The translations under genes and the position numbers were made by a program. The notes under the pieces were generated by a model. That model worked only from the letters and a program-made list of their open reading frames with translations. It ran no database searches and was not told where the DNA came from. A DNA stretch of 64,000 nt from Massilibacillus massiliensis (GTDB lineage Bacteria; Bacillota; Negativicutes; FLKF01), in contig NZ_LT575483.1 in the NCBI RefSeq assembly GCF_900086705.1, positions 3,639,533 through 3,703,532 on the forward strand, written 5' to 3'. This document shows, piece after piece, positions 1-9,688 of the stretch (positions are counted from its first letter, which is position 1; the number at the start of each line of letters is the position of its first letter).

Positions 1-1541
1 CCACCTTGACAGAGAAATTGTTGCTATACGGAGGAGCGATTCATTTAGCTGGTTCAGTAAAATCCAGAAAAACGCAGCGTCATGCTGTATCTGACTGGAT
101 GGAAATCGAAAAACAGCGTGGTATTTCTGTAACATCTAGTGTGCTGCAGTTTGATTACAATGGATTCCGGATTAACATTTTAGATACGCCTGGGCATCAA
201 GACTTTAGTGAGGATACGTATCGCACGTTAATGGCAGTGGATAGTGCTGTCATGATTATCGATGTGGCAAAAGGGGTCGAAGCACAGACAAAAAAACTGT
301 TTAAAGTTTGTAAACAGCGTGGTATTCCAATTTTTACTTTTGTGAATAAATTAGATCGGTTTGGTAAATCACCGATTGACTTAATGGAAGAAATCGAAAA
401 GGTTCTAGAAATTAACGCGTATCCAATGAATTGGCCTGTAGGTGTGGATGGCAATTATAAGGGCGTCTATGATCGTCAGAAGGCGCAGGTAGAGTTATTT
501 GATGAAGATGGTTCGCATGGACAGAATGTACTTTCATCTGTTGTTGGTTCTGTAGAAGATCCGGCTTTTGCGGAGTTATTGGGAAAAGATATTCACCAAT
601 CTTTGATAGAGGATATAGAACTTCTAGATATGGCCGGTGATGATTTTGATTTGGAAAAGGTCGCGCATGGTGAATTGACACCGATGTTTTTTGGTAGTGC
701 GATGACGAATTTCGGTGTGCAAAACTTTTTAGAAGAGTTTTTACGCCTGGCACCGCCGCCGGCAGCACGAACTTCTTCAAATGGAGAGATCGCGCCAAAT
801 GATGAGAAGTTTTCTGCATTTGTATTTAAAATTCAGGCGAATATGAATCCTGCGCATCGTGATCGTTTATCATTTATACGAATTTGTTCAGGTAAATTTA
901 CGCGTGGTATGTCTGTGTATCATGATAAGACGGGCAAGATGTTAAAACTTGCGCAACCGCAGCAGTTTTTAGCGCAGGATAGAACGATCATTGATGAAGC
1001 GTATCCCGGTGATATCGTGGGGCTTTTTGATCCGGGTGTATTTAGTATCGGCGATACCTTATGTCAGCAAGGCGAGAAGTTTTCTTTTGCGGATTTCCCT
1101 GTTTTTCCGCCGGAGCAATTTGCACGTGTACAGGCAAAAGATACAATGAAGCGTAAGCAATTTGTCAAGGGGATCACGCAGCTGACGCAAGAGGGGACAG
1201 TGCAGCTCTTTCAGCAGGCTGGTGCGGGAACCGAGTCTTACATTGTAGGTACGGTTGGAAGCTTGCAATTTGAGGTGTTGGAGTATCGGCTCAAAAATGA
1301 GTATGGGGTTGATATTTTAATGCAAATGCAGCCATATGAAGTTGCACGTTGGTTAAAAGCGCAAAATGGTGGGGAGATAACACCGGCATCACTGCGTGGA
1401 GCAGAGCGCGGTATGTTTGTATACGATATTAAGCAGCGTCCGGTTTTACTGGTGAGCAATGAATGGGCATTGGGCTGGATTGCGGACAATAATCCAGGCA
1501 TTGATTTATTCCATGTTCCGCCAGATAAAAAAGAAGCCTGA
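1..1541 (+). CDS. prfC: Peptide chain release factor 3 (5' end outside window)
   Basis: Translational GTPase that recycles RF1/RF2 from the ribosome after peptide release. The reading frame is open at the left edge: the first codons read T-L-T-E-K, the continuation of the family GKTT-LTEK P-loop, so the start codon and most of the P-loop lie upstream. The G2/switch stretch EKQRGISVTSS, the G3 motif DTPGHQDFSEDTYRTL and the G4 motif NKLD are all visible, and the C-terminal RF3 domain runs to the natural end. About 515 residues are present; the family is about 530. It ends just before a hairpin shared with the convergent gene on the minus strand. The family call is secure; only the N-terminus is unseen. 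Confidence 0.97.
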   Translation, partial: TLTEKLLLYGGAIHLAGSVKSRKTQRHAVSDWMEIEKQRGISVTSSVLQFDYNGFRINILDTPGHQDFSEDTYRTLMAVDSAVMIIDVAKGVEAQTKKLFKVCKQRGIPIFTFVNKLDRFGKSPIDLMEEIEKVLEINAYPMNWPVGVDGNYKGVYDRQKAQVELFDEDGSHGQNVLSSVVGSVEDPAFAELLGKDIHQSLIEDIELLDMAGDDFDLEKVAHGELTPMFFGSAMTNFGVQNFLEEFLRLAPPPAARTSSNGEIAPNDEKFSAFVFKIQANMNPAHRDRLSFIRICSGKFTRGMSVYHDKTGKMLKLAQPQQFLAQDRTIIDEAYPGDIVGLFDPGVFSIGDTLCQQGEKFSFADFPVFPPEQFARVQAKDTMKRKQFVKGITQLTQEGTVQLFQQAGAGTESYIVGTVGSLQFEVLEYRLKNEYGVDILMQMQPYEVARWLKAQNGGEITPASLRGAERGMFVYDIKQRPVLLVSNEWALGWIADNNPGIDLFHVPPDKKEA

Positions 1542-1550
1542 ATGAAATAA

Positions 1551-1606
1551 AACAGAGGAAGCGCAGGCATAATCTGCAAATCCTCTGTTCTTTTGTATAT
1601 TTTTTC
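1551..1606. terminator. Probable bidirectional terminator between prfC and the convergent HIT-like gene
   Basis: The arms AACAGAGGA (1551-1559) and TCCTCTGTT (1581-1589) pair around a 21-base loop. A T-rich tract follows on the plus strand, and the minus strand also has T-rich sequence after the hairpin. It lies between the ends of two convergent genes. Confidence 0.75.
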
Positions 1607-2372
1607 ACTTACTAAAGTAAAGTTTTTGTACGTTTTTGACAATGGTTTCAATATTAGTCGGGATCAAGTGAATATTATAACCGATAAATAGGGGCGAGGT
1701 AGCAAAGCGTGGCAAGATTTTCACACGAATAAGACCGTCTATTAAGTAGAAGAATATATTATAGCTTTTGCAATGTGTGTGTGGTCCATTGTGTAAAAGA
1801 TAATGGGCGGCAACGTGAATATAATCTGCAAGCTGTTCTAGGTTTTTATTATCGTCCATAACGATGTTGAATTCAGAAAAACCGATTTTAGGATAAGTTG
1901 AAACGTTCAGTTCAACGCCATTGCTGCGCTGGATGACGACGCCTTCAAATTCTTTGGGATCGAGGTCGCTATAGCAGTCGATATCTGTCAGCCCAACGAT
2001 TTGCATATGCGGATGGCGGATTGTGCCGCCTGAAAGCGGTCCGTGATTTTTGAAAAAGAGTACAGATTTATATAGATTAGATGCGTACATCTTAAACCAA
2101 TGTTTTACGCCGAATTTTATTAATTTATACAGATGTTCTTTGCTATATTCAGATAGTTCTGAATTGCAGTCGCGCGTTTCAATTAATACGGTTTGTTCAG
2201 AGTTTTGGAGAACTTGATATTTATTTTTTATCAACAGCAGATCATCTTCTTCTGCGATGATGTCTGTCAGTGCAGTGCGGTCGCAAAATGGACATTTTGC
2301 AGTGGTATTTATAATGTTTTCAGGTTTTTTTTGACCAATGGAGACATTAAAACCTAAATAATTCGTTGGCAT
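1605..2372 (-). CDS. GalT/HIT-superfamily protein, DUF4931-like
   Basis: A 255-residue soluble protein resembling galactose-1-phosphate uridylyltransferase-type HIT proteins. The motif RHPHMQIVG near residue 120 is the HIT-like nucleotide-binding and catalytic histidine segment. An N-terminal CPFC pair near residue 28 suggests half of a zinc site, as in GalT. The C-terminal half carries HNGPHTHCKSYNIFFYLI, another GalT-like histidine segment. The ATG start has AAGGTGA upstream. The gene stands alone, divergent from the flippase gene. A nucleotidyl transferase or hydrolase role is inferred from the fold; the substrate is unknown. DUF4931 is named from memory of the family. Confidence 0.7.
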   Translation of the reverse strand: MPTNYLGFNVSIGQKKPENIINTTAKCPFCDRTALTDIIAEEDDLLLIKNKYQVLQNSEQTVLIETRDCNSELSEYSKEHLYKLIKFGVKHWFKMYASNLYKSVLFFKNHGPLSGGTIRHPHMQIVGLTDIDCYSDLDPKEFEGVVIQRSNGVELNVSTYPKIGFSEFNIVMDDNKNLEQLADYIHVAAHYLLHNGPHTHCKSYNIFFYLIDGLIRVKILPRFATSPLFIGYNIHLIPTNIETIVKNVQKLYFSK

Positions 2373-2531
2373 GGAGTCACCTTCTTGTTAAATTAATACT
2401 GGAATACTATGGCTAGAAATGATATAATTTTTTAGCTTGATAAAAATATAGTGTTTGTTTTTTTCATTTACTATACTATATATTATATAGATTTATGTTA
2501 AAAAGGAAAGCGAAAGTTTGCTTTAAGGCAG

Positions 2532-4172
2532 GTGTTATACATTAGTAATCAAGGAGAAAAAGCAAATACGAGTGAGTCTTTTCTTAAAGGCACTTTTATT
2601 CTCGCGATTGCTGGTATTGTTGTAAAAGTCATCGGTTCTCTAAATTGGATCTTTGTGTCAAGGGTTTTGGGCGGTGAAGGGATCGGTCTCTACCAAATGG
2701 CATTTCCTATTTATTTATTGGCACTCAGCATATCAACGGCGGGTGTGCCAGTTGCGATTTCGATTATTACGGCAGAAAAAATTGCATTAAAAGATATATG
2801 GGGCGCAAAAAGGATCTTTCGAATTTCGCTTGCGTTAATGGCGGTTACGGGCTTGTTTTTCAGCTTAGCTACATATTTTGGTGCTGGTTTTTTAATTGAG
2901 TATCGATTTATCCGTGATCCAAGAGCGTATTACTCCGTAGCAGCTTTGGCACCAGCCATATTTTTTGTTACGCTTTTGGCGAGTTCACGCGGTTATTTAC
3001 AAGGCTGGCAGCGGATGACACCGACGGCTGTTTCACAGATTGTGGAACAAATTTTTCGAGTCATTACGATGATTTTATTTGCCAATCTTTTATTGCCGCA
3101 GGGGCTTGAGTTTGCGGCCGCAGGTGCGAGTTTAGGTGCTTGTGCCGGGGCAGTGGCAGGCGTAATTGTCCTTATTTATTATCACTGGCAGCTAGAGCGG
3201 GATATCACACGTGAATATAGCGGTCAGATTGTAGAAACAAAAACAAAACATGAATCCAGTTTGAAAATTATCCGGCGTATTTTTGCACTCGCATTGCCAG
3301 TCTCGGCATCAAGCATTATGTTACCGGTTGTAGCAAATTTAGATTTAATGATTGTTCCGGCCAGATTAGAAGTCGCTGGTTATAGTGTAAGTCAGGCAAC
3401 GGAACTCTTTGGATATTTGACAGGTATGGCGGTACCATTGATTAATTTGGCGACGATTTTGACGGCATCTTTGGCAGTTAGTATTGTGCCAGCGATTTCA
3501 GAGGCACAAGCACTTGGTGATAAGTTGCGTTCATTCCAGCAGACTTCTGCTGCTATGAGAATTTCTAATTTGATTAGTTTCCCGGCTTTTATCATCGTAT
3601 TTATGTTGGATACGCCTATTTCAGAACTGATCTATAACGCAACGGGTGCAGGGCCGACTGTGCGTGTATTATCCACCAGTATTGTGCTGTTAGGTATTCA
3701 TCAGGTAACGACTGGGGTTTTACAAGGACTTGGTCATACCTCGATTCCGATGATGAATATGATCATTGCAGCGATTGCTAAAGTTGCATTGAATTGGGGA
3801 CTTACGGCACAACCGGCACTTGGTATTCAGGGCGCTGCATGGGCAACGGTTGCTGACATTGGGATTGCTGCGATTATGAATTTATATTTTCTGCATAAAT
3901 ATATCGGATATAATATAGATCTTAAACAGGTTGTAAAAACTATTTTTGCGACTACGCTGATGGGAATATCATTGTATTTCTCTTATTTATACGCGATGGC
4001 GTATTTCCAGATGAATAGTGTAGCTACGCTGGGCTCTATTTTGGTTGGGTGTATTGTTTATGTTGTTGTGTTGATCTTCATTGGCGGAATTAGCCAGCGT
4101 GATGTAGAACGTGTACCAATGGTTGGCTCTATATTAACGAAGCTTTTGCGTCGTATTGGTGCATTTAAATAA
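2532..4172 (+). CDS. SpoVB/MurJ-type polysaccharide flippase
   Basis: A 546-residue integral membrane protein of the MOP/MVF superfamily with about 14 predicted transmembrane segments. This group (stage V sporulation protein B and relatives) moves lipid-linked cell-wall or polysaccharide precursors across the membrane. The N-terminal segment FLKGTFILAIAGIVVKVIGS followed by RVLGGEGIGLYQMAFPIY is characteristic of the SpoVB branch. The start is GTG at 2532 with AAGG just upstream; a stronger AAGGAG at 2550 has no usable in-frame start after it. It is followed within about 30 bases by a lipid kinase gene, so a membrane or envelope operon is likely. The exact substrate cannot be told from sequence. 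Confidence 0.85.
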   Translation: MLYISNQGEKANTSESFLKGTFILAIAGIVVKVIGSLNWIFVSRVLGGEGIGLYQMAFPIYLLALSISTAGVPVAISIITAEKIALKDIWGAKRIFRISLALMAVTGLFFSLATYFGAGFLIEYRFIRDPRAYYSVAALAPAIFFVTLLASSRGYLQGWQRMTPTAVSQIVEQIFRVITMILFANLLLPQGLEFAAAGASLGACAGAVAGVIVLIYYHWQLERDITREYSGQIVETKTKHESSLKIIRRIFALALPVSASSIMLPVVANLDLMIVPARLEVAGYSVSQATELFGYLTGMAVPLINLATILTASLAVSIVPAISEAQALGDKLRSFQQTSAAMRISNLISFPAFIIVFMLDTPISELIYNATGAGPTVRVLSTSIVLLGIHQVTTGVLQGLGHTSIPMMNMIIAAIAKVALNWGLTAQPALGIQGAAWATVADIGIAAIMNLYFLHKYIGYNIDLKQVVKTIFATTLMGISLYFSYLYAMAYFQMNSVATLGSILVGCIVYVVVLIFIGGISQRDVERVPMVGSILTKLLRRIGAFK

Positions 4173-4201
4173 TTTTGGTAGAAGGATGTGACGGGATTAG
4201 A

Positions 4202-5089
4202 ATGAAAAAATTAATTCTTGTCTATAATCCAGTTTCTGGAGATGCGATGTTTAAATATAAACTGGATGATATTTTTGCAAAATTTTTAGAAAATGATTGC
4301 ATTATCATACCTTATCGCACGCAGAAAGAGAATGAAAAGAGTTTTATTGCTTTTTTTCAAAGTGTTGATGTTGATGGAATTGTTATATCAGGTGGAGATG
4401 GCACTGTACATGAAATTATAAATCTTATGATTCAGCATGAGATCGATCTGCCGATTGGAATTATAGCAAGCGGCACCTCTAATGATTTTGCTTCTTTTTT
4501 AGGCATTAATGAAGATTTAGATGGATATATTAAAGCGATTGCACGTGGAAAAGTGATGCCAATCGACATTGGAAAAATTGGCGATAAGTATTTTATTAAC
4601 GTAGCAAGTGCCGGCGTATTGACGTCTGTTGCCCATAAGGTGGATGCTGGACTGAAAAATGCAATTGGTAAAATGGCGTATTATTTAAAAGGGTTAGGGG
4701 AAATTCCTGGCTTTCGAGCGTTAAATTTGACGATCCAAGCGGATGGTCTCGTCATTCATGAAAATGTATTTTTATTTGTGATCATTAATAGTGGTACGGT
4801 TGGCAGTATGAAGAATATTGCAACGCATGCAAAAATTGATGATGGTAAATTAGATATGATTATCGTGAAACAATGTAGTATTCCTGAACTTATGGGGTTA
4901 GCGGTGGAGTTGTTAGCAGGAAATGATATCACAAAGCGGAATAATGTGATTTATTTGCAGGCAAAAGATATTTGTATTGACTGTACAGAGTGTATTGAGA
5001 GTGACCTTGATGGGGAACTTGGGCCTAAATTGCCATTACATATTAAGACTTTGCAGGGCAAATTAAATTTATTTTATGAATCGAAGTGA
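4202..5089 (+). CDS. Diacylglycerol/lipid kinase family protein (DgkB/YegS-like)
   Basis: Cytosolic lipid kinase of the DAGK catalytic family, 295 residues from the ATG at 4202. Visible motifs are the N-terminal strand KLILVYNPVSG, the nucleotide-binding ISGGDGTVHEIIN and the GIIASGTSNDFA loop. The C-terminal beta-sandwich half ends with DGELGPKLPLHI, which resembles the DGE motif of DgkB. A TTG at 4175 is in frame but has no Shine-Dalgarno sequence. It probably phosphorylates diacylglycerol or a related lipid to recycle it to phosphatidate. It is co-oriented with and close to the SpoVB-type flippase, suggesting lipid or wall-precursor turnover. Confidence 0.85.
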   Translation: MKKLILVYNPVSGDAMFKYKLDDIFAKFLENDCIIIPYRTQKENEKSFIAFFQSVDVDGIVISGGDGTVHEIINLMIQHEIDLPIGIIASGTSNDFASFLGINEDLDGYIKAIARGKVMPIDIGKIGDKYFINVASAGVLTSVAHKVDAGLKNAIGKMAYYLKGLGEIPGFRALNLTIQADGLVIHENVFLFVIINSGTVGSMKNIATHAKIDDGKLDMIIVKQCSIPELMGLAVELLAGNDITKRNNVIYLQAKDICIDCTECIESDLDGELGPKLPLHIKTLQGKLNLFYESK

Positions 5090-5152
5090 GGATTTAGAAA
5101 ATAGAAAATTCGGAACGTATTTTTTCAAAAAAAGACAGAAATACGAAAGAAT

Positions 5153-5186
5153 AGGGATGTCGCACTTTTTTGTATGCGACATCCCT
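5153..5186. terminator. Bidirectional hairpin between convergent genes
   Basis: A perfect 12-bp stem (AGGGATGTCGCA at 5153-5164 with TGCGACATCCCT at 5175-5186) encloses a T-rich 10-base loop. It lies between the lipid kinase and the convergent DUF815 gene. The T tract after it is modest on both strands. Confidence 0.65.
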
Positions 5187-5209
5187 AGTTAGTGTTTGCT
5201 ATAAAAATC

Positions 5210-6445
5210 TTATTTGCAAAGGATTCCTAGATAATAGTTTACAAATTGTTGGGCAGTGCGTCCGGAACGACCGGAATGCATCATTTCCCATTGGAGTGCT
5301 TGCGCACGAATTGATTCATCTAAAGAAATATTGTGCTTTTTAAGTAAAGCAGTGATGATGTTGAGATATTCTGCTTGGTTTGGTGCAAGATAATGAATGG
5401 TTAAACCAAAACGATCAGATAAAGAAATGGTTTCATTTAAAGTATCATTGCGGTGTATTTCATCATTCGATTCACCGCGGTCTTTCCAAGTTTCTTTAAT
5501 GAGATGACGGCGATTGGAAGTAGCATAGATGAGCACGTTGGCAGGTTTCGATTCAACGCCGCCTTCAATTGCAGATTTTAAATATTTGTATTCAACCTCA
5601 AAGTCTTCAAAGGATAAATCGTCTAAAAAGATGATGAATTTTTTGCTGTTATATAAACGCAGTGCTTCCATGATTTTCGGCAAATGAATGAGTTGGTACT
5701 TGGTAATTTCAAGCAAACGCAGCCCTTGATCGAAATAGGTATTTGCCAGTGCTTTCACGGCTGAAGACTTACCAGTGCCTCGTGCGCCGACGAGTAGAGC
5801 ATTATTTGCTGGTTTTCCTGCTATAAAGGCCTCTGTGTTAGAAATTAATAAGTTTTTCTGGGTGTCATAGCCAATAAGATCATCTAACTTCATTGGATCA
5901 AAATATTGAATACCAACTAATGTGTTTTCAGAATCCCAACGAAATGCACCGTAGTTGGCAATGTCTCCAAACCCATATACGGCATAGTGGTCGATGAATA
6001 AATCTGCGAGCTCTTCAGGTGAAGAACTTGCTTTAAGTTTTGTCTGTAAGCTGATAAAAGCAGGCGAGGTATTACGTATCGTCGGTTGGTAATTGTCTAA
6101 AATTTTTGTATTTAAAAATTGGCTGGGGACTAAATTTAATAGATAGTACATAGGATGCATATCTTCTTTAAATGCAGCGTGCAGGCTGGAACCAAGTTGT
6201 CCGTTTGAACGTTCTGCCATGAAAGCGGCGATATGATTTCCCTGCGCCATAATATAAGTCGTATAGCTGCAAATGAGGTTTCCGGATAACCCCAGGTTTT
6301 CGGCTTTTTCTATAAGTTCTGTGATCAACGTATTGCGCAAATTGATGTTTTGCGTATTTTCTAAGTAGGTGATTAATTTTGTAAATATAGGATCCGTTAG
6401 GAGCGGACGACAAACAATAAATTCATTTAGATTAGGTTTAATCAT
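5210..6445 (-). CDS. DUF815 AAA+ ATPase
   Basis: A 411-residue AAA+ family ATPase. The N-terminal 200 residues are a family-specific helical region. The P-loop GARGTGKSS is at about 220-228, followed by a Walker B FIIFLDDLSF near 275 and a sensor-1-like YATSNRRH. The substrate and partners of DUF815 proteins are not established, so no process is assigned. The ATG has AGGAGG eight bases upstream. The gene is monocistronic between two hairpins and co-oriented with dapL further upstream. Family assignment is confident; function is unknown. Confidence 0.85.
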   Translation of the reverse strand: MIKPNLNEFIVCRPLLTDPIFTKLITYLENTQNINLRNTLITELIEKAENLGLSGNLICSYTTYIMAQGNHIAAFMAERSNGQLGSSLHAAFKEDMHPMYYLLNLVPSQFLNTKILDNYQPTIRNTSPAFISLQTKLKASSSPEELADLFIDHYAVYGFGDIANYGAFRWDSENTLVGIQYFDPMKLDDLIGYDTQKNLLISNTEAFIAGKPANNALLVGARGTGKSSAVKALANTYFDQGLRLLEITKYQLIHLPKIMEALRLYNSKKFIIFLDDLSFEDFEVEYKYLKSAIEGGVESKPANVLIYATSNRRHLIKETWKDRGESNDEIHRNDTLNETISLSDRFGLTIHYLAPNQAEYLNIITALLKKHNISLDESIRAQALQWEMMHSGRSGRTAQQFVNYYLGILCK

Positions 6446-6533
6446 AGGGTGCCTCCTATAAATAAGTATTCAATTAGTATAACGCAATAGGGGAATAAAG
6501 TAAATGTTAAGATGTAATCTTGTAAAGAAATGA

Positions 6534-6567
6534 AAATAACGCTTTGCATTTTAGCAAAGCGTTATTT
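6534..6567 (-). terminator. Terminator after dapL
   Basis: A long stem AATAACGCTTTGC / GCAAAGCGTTATT with a six-base loop. On the minus strand it is followed by a T-rich tract, placing it directly after the dapL stop codon. Confidence 0.85.
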
Positions 6568-6578
6568 GATCTCGTATG

Positions 6579-7814
6579 TTAAATTTTTAATTTATTTTTA
6601 ATGCGTTCAATGGCTCTTTCCGTATTTTCTCTATTACCAAAAGAAGTCAAGCGGAAATACCCTTCGCCAGATGGACCGAAGCCGGCACCAGGCGTACCTA
6701 CGATATGTACTTCATTTAATAATTTATCAAAGAAGCTCCATGAATCTAGATTTTGTGGAGTTTTCAACCAAATATAAGGGGCGTTGACACCACCAAAAGC
6801 TTGAATGCCAGCAGCAAGTAATCCTTCACGGATAATCTTTGCATTTGTCATATAATAATCAATCGTTGCTTTAATCTGTGCTTGCCCTTCTGGCGTATAA
6901 ATTGCTTCAGCACCGCGTTGTACAATGTAAGGCGTGCCATTGAATTTCGTTGTATGACGGCGATTCCATAATTGATTTAGAGGATGCTCTTCACCTTTAG
7001 AATCTTTAGCCATCACCGTTTTTGGAATTACTGTATATGCACAACGTGTACCAGTAAAGCCGGCTGTCTTAGAGAAGGATCTAAACTCAATTGCAACATC
7101 CTTTGCACCTTCAATTTCATAAATAGAACGAGGCACATCGTCTTCTGTAATATATGCGGCATAGGCTGCATCAAACAGGATAATGGAACCATTGGCTTTT
7201 GCATAATCTACCCATTTTTTTAATTCTTCTTTCGAGAGCGTTGTACCAGTTGGATTATTCGGGCAGCAAAGATAAATCATATCCACTCTGCTTTTTGGCA
7301 AAGCAGGTGTAAAGTTATTTTCAGCATTACAAGGCAAATAAACAACTTTTTCAAACATGCCATTTTCTTGCAATGTGCCTGTACGCCCAGCCATAACATT
7401 CGTGTCTAAGTAAACAGGATAAACCGGATCTGTAATTGCAACTACATTATCAGTGCCGAAGATCTCTTGAATATTGCCGACGTCACTTTTGGAGCCGTCA
7501 CTTACGAAAATTTCGTCAGTAGCGATTTTAATATTGCGGCTTGTATAATTTGTTTCAATGATTTTTTCAATTAAAAAGTCATAGCCTTGTTCAGGTCCAT
7601 AACCGCGGAATGAAGATTGGTTTGCCAATTCTTCAACCGCATCATGCATTGCCTTAATAGAAGCAGGTGCAAGGGGTTGTGTTACATCACCGATCCCAAG
7701 ACGGATAATGTCTGCATCAGGATTGCTTTGTTTGAAGCTGGTTACACGACGTGCAATTTCAGCAAACAAGTAACTTCCTGGTAATTTTAAGTAATTCTCA
7801 TTAATTAAAGCCAT
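6579..7814 (-). CDS. dapL: LL-diaminopimelate aminotransferase
   Basis: PLP-dependent class I/II aminotransferase that converts tetrahydrodipicolinate directly to LL-diaminopimelate, bypassing the succinyl or acetyl branches of lysine and peptidoglycan synthesis. At 411 residues it has the normal DapL length. Visible features are the N-terminal [19 protein letters not shown], the substrate-loop segment CPNNPTG (184-190), the cofactor Asp in LFDAAYAAY (about 215-220) and the Schiff-base lysine in SFSKTAG (about 249). AGGAGG lies about 12 bases before the ATG. DapL is typical of anaerobic Firmicutes lineages. It is single, with its own terminator; no lysine riboswitch is visible upstream. Confidence 0.96.
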   Translation of the reverse strand: MALINENYLKLPGSYLFAEIARRVTSFKQSNPDADIIRLGIGDVTQPLAPASIKAMHDAVEELANQSSFRGYGPEQGYDFLIEKIIETNYTSRNIKIATDEIFVSDGSKSDVGNIQEIFGTDNVVAITDPVYPVYLDTNVMAGRTGTLQENGMFEKVVYLPCNAENNFTPALPKSRVDMIYLCCPNNPTGTTLSKEELKKWVDYAKANGSIILFDAAYAAYITEDDVPRSIYEIEGAKDVAIEFRSFSKTAGFTGTRCAYTVIPKTVMAKDSKGEEHPLNQLWNRRHTTKFNGTPYIVQRGAEAIYTPEGQAQIKATIDYYMTNAKIIREGLLAAGIQAFGGVNAPYIWLKTPQNLDSWSFFDKLLNEVHIVGTPGAGFGPSGEGYFRLTSFGNRENTERAIERIKNKLKI

Positions 7815-8157
7815 ATATTCAGAAAACCTCCTATTGATTTACTTATTAATACAAAAAGTATTATGCTAAATAATTATACAATAAATGTTGAATTTTGGGT
7901 AGTTTTCGAAGAATTTATTGATAAAAAAATTGTCAATTATAAAAATAATTTGGAAATTTATTATAATAGGTCTTGATTATATATTTAATTTATACTATAA
8001 TAACCAATGTGAAAATAATTATACATAATATTTAAATTGTTCTGATAATTACTGTTTATTATTAAATAATTGGTATATATAAATATGGGTTATCAAATTT
8101 AAATAAAAGGCATTATGTAAAACGTTTTCATAGCAATCATATCTAAGGGGTGTATTT
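7815..8157. other. AT-rich intergenic region between dapL and dcuB
   Basis: This 343-base divergent promoter region is strongly AT-rich and has no supportable ORF. The dcuB Shine-Dalgarno sequence AAGGGGTG sits six bases before the ATG at 8158. Many TATAAT-like tracts are present, but none can be assigned with confidence because of the base composition. Confidence 0.5.
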
Positions 8158-9498
8158 ATGGAAATTATTTTAGGGTTTGTCATATTGTTAGCTTGTTTAA
8201 TCGTCGGCGTTAGACATGGCGGCTTGGGATTGGCCGTTGTTTCTGGGATTGGTCTGGTCATTTTTGTATTTGTTTTTCATTTGACACCAGGGAAGCCACC
8301 GGTAGATGTAATGTTGACCATTATGGCAGTTGTTACTTGTTCTGGTTTTTTACAGGCGTCAAATGGTTTGACAGTTATGTTGAAATACGCAGAAAAATTC
8401 TTGCGTAGTAATCCAAAGTATGTAACTGTTTTGGCGCCAATTACAACTTGGTTTTTAACTGTATTGTGTGGTACAGGCCATGTTGTATATACTATGTTTC
8501 CGATTATATATGATATTGCAATCAAACAGGGCATTCGTCCGGAACGTCCAATGGCAGCGGCATCTGTAGCATCACAGATGGGAATTTGTGCATCGCCTGC
8601 ATCTGTAGCGGTTGTTTCTGTAGTTGCAATGCTTGCAGTTACGGGTACACATTTTAGTGTAGTGCAAATTTTAGCAGTATCTATACCGGCTACGTTTTGT
8701 GGTGTTGTAGCTACGGGTTTGTGGAGTATTAATCGTGGTAAAGATTTGGATAAGGATCCAGAATTCCAAGCGAGAATTGCTGATCCTGAACAAAAAGCTT
8801 ATATCTATGGAGATTCTGAAAGTTTAGTTGGTAAAGAATTACCAAAAACAGCTTACTGGGCAACGGCGATCTTCTTAATCGGTATTCTTATTATTGCGAT
8901 ATTTGGTAGTTTCCCTGATTTACTTCCGCATTTTGCTGATGCAAAAGGAAAAATGAAGGCTTTATCGATGACACTTACAATTCAGATGTGCATGCTTGTT
9001 ATTGCGGCTGTAATTATGCTGGTATGTAAAGTAAAGGCATCAGATGTTAGCAATGGCTCAGTATTTAAAGCTGGGATGGTTGCAGTTGTATCTGTTTATG
9101 GTGTTGCGTGGATGGCCGAAACTTATTTTGGTGCATACTTACCATTATTGAAAAAGTCTTTAGGACAAATTGTAATTGATTATCCTTGGTCTTATGCAAT
9201 TGTATTGTTTTTAGTATCAAAACTTGTTAACTCGCAAGCTGCCGCATTGGCGATCATTGTGCCAATGGCATTGAGTGTAGGTGTGGATCCACTGATCGTT
9301 TTATCTTTTATTTCAGCTTGTTATGGATATTTTGTACTGCCTACATATCCATCTGATTTGGCATGTATTGGATTTGACCGTTCAGGAACAACCGGTATTG
9401 GTAAATTCATTATCAATCATAGTTTTATTATTCCTGGTTTGATTGGAATTTTTGTTGGTTCTTGTGTAGGGTATATCCTTGTTCATACGCTTTATTAA
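8158..9498 (+). CDS. dcuB: Anaerobic C4-dicarboxylate transporter, DcuA/DcuB family
   Basis: A 446-residue polytopic inner-membrane carrier of the Dcu family, which exchanges fumarate, malate or aspartate for succinate during fumarate respiration. Signature segments match E. coli DcuB closely: FVFHLTPGKPPVDVML, LCGTGHVVYTMFPIIYD, IKQGIRPERPMAAASVASQMG, GKDLDKDPEFQ, SKLVNSQAAALA and LPTYPSDLACIGFDRSGTT. The Shine-Dalgarno sequence AAGGGGTG supports the ATG. A strong terminator follows, so it is probably transcribed alone. Choosing DcuB over DcuA rests on overall resemblance and is less certain than the family. It implies fumarate-based anaerobic energy metabolism or aspartate uptake. Confidence 0.93.
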   Translation: MEIILGFVILLACLIVGVRHGGLGLAVVSGIGLVIFVFVFHLTPGKPPVDVMLTIMAVVTCSGFLQASNGLTVMLKYAEKFLRSNPKYVTVLAPITTWFLTVLCGTGHVVYTMFPIIYDIAIKQGIRPERPMAAASVASQMGICASPASVAVVSVVAMLAVTGTHFSVVQILAVSIPATFCGVVATGLWSINRGKDLDKDPEFQARIADPEQKAYIYGDSESLVGKELPKTAYWATAIFLIGILIIAIFGSFPDLLPHFADAKGKMKALSMTLTIQMCMLVIAAVIMLVCKVKASDVSNGSVFKAGMVAVVSVYGVAWMAETYFGAYLPLLKKSLGQIVIDYPWSYAIVLFLVSKLVNSQAAALAIIVPMALSVGVDPLIVLSFISACYGYFVLPTYPSDLACIGFDRSGTTGIGKFIINHSFIIPGLIGIFVGSCVGYILVHTLY

Positions 9499-9544
9499 AA
9501 GCAGATTTAAATAATACGAAGTTCTGCCTGACTTCGTTATGTAC

Positions 9545-9592
9545 AAAAAACAGTATCAATAGCGTTTTGTGCTATTGATACTGTTTTTTATG
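9545..9592 (+). terminator. Strong terminator after dcuB
   Basis: A near-perfect stem AAAACAGTATCAATAGC / GCTATTGATACTGTTTT with a seven-base loop and a T run. A smaller ACGAAGT/ACTTCGT hairpin (9516-9537) precedes it. Confidence 0.92.
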
Positions 9593-9688
9593 TATTTCTA
9601 TATTTATACGATTTCACTGTTGATTTCATGACGATATTGTAGGATAATTCTTTTAGTGCGGTTTGATAGGTCGAGAAGGGGGTTTTTT

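Noticed and set aside
412-819. Minus-strand frame of 135 codons inside prfC
   Set aside because: It overlaps the well-supported prfC frame and has no recognisable domain.
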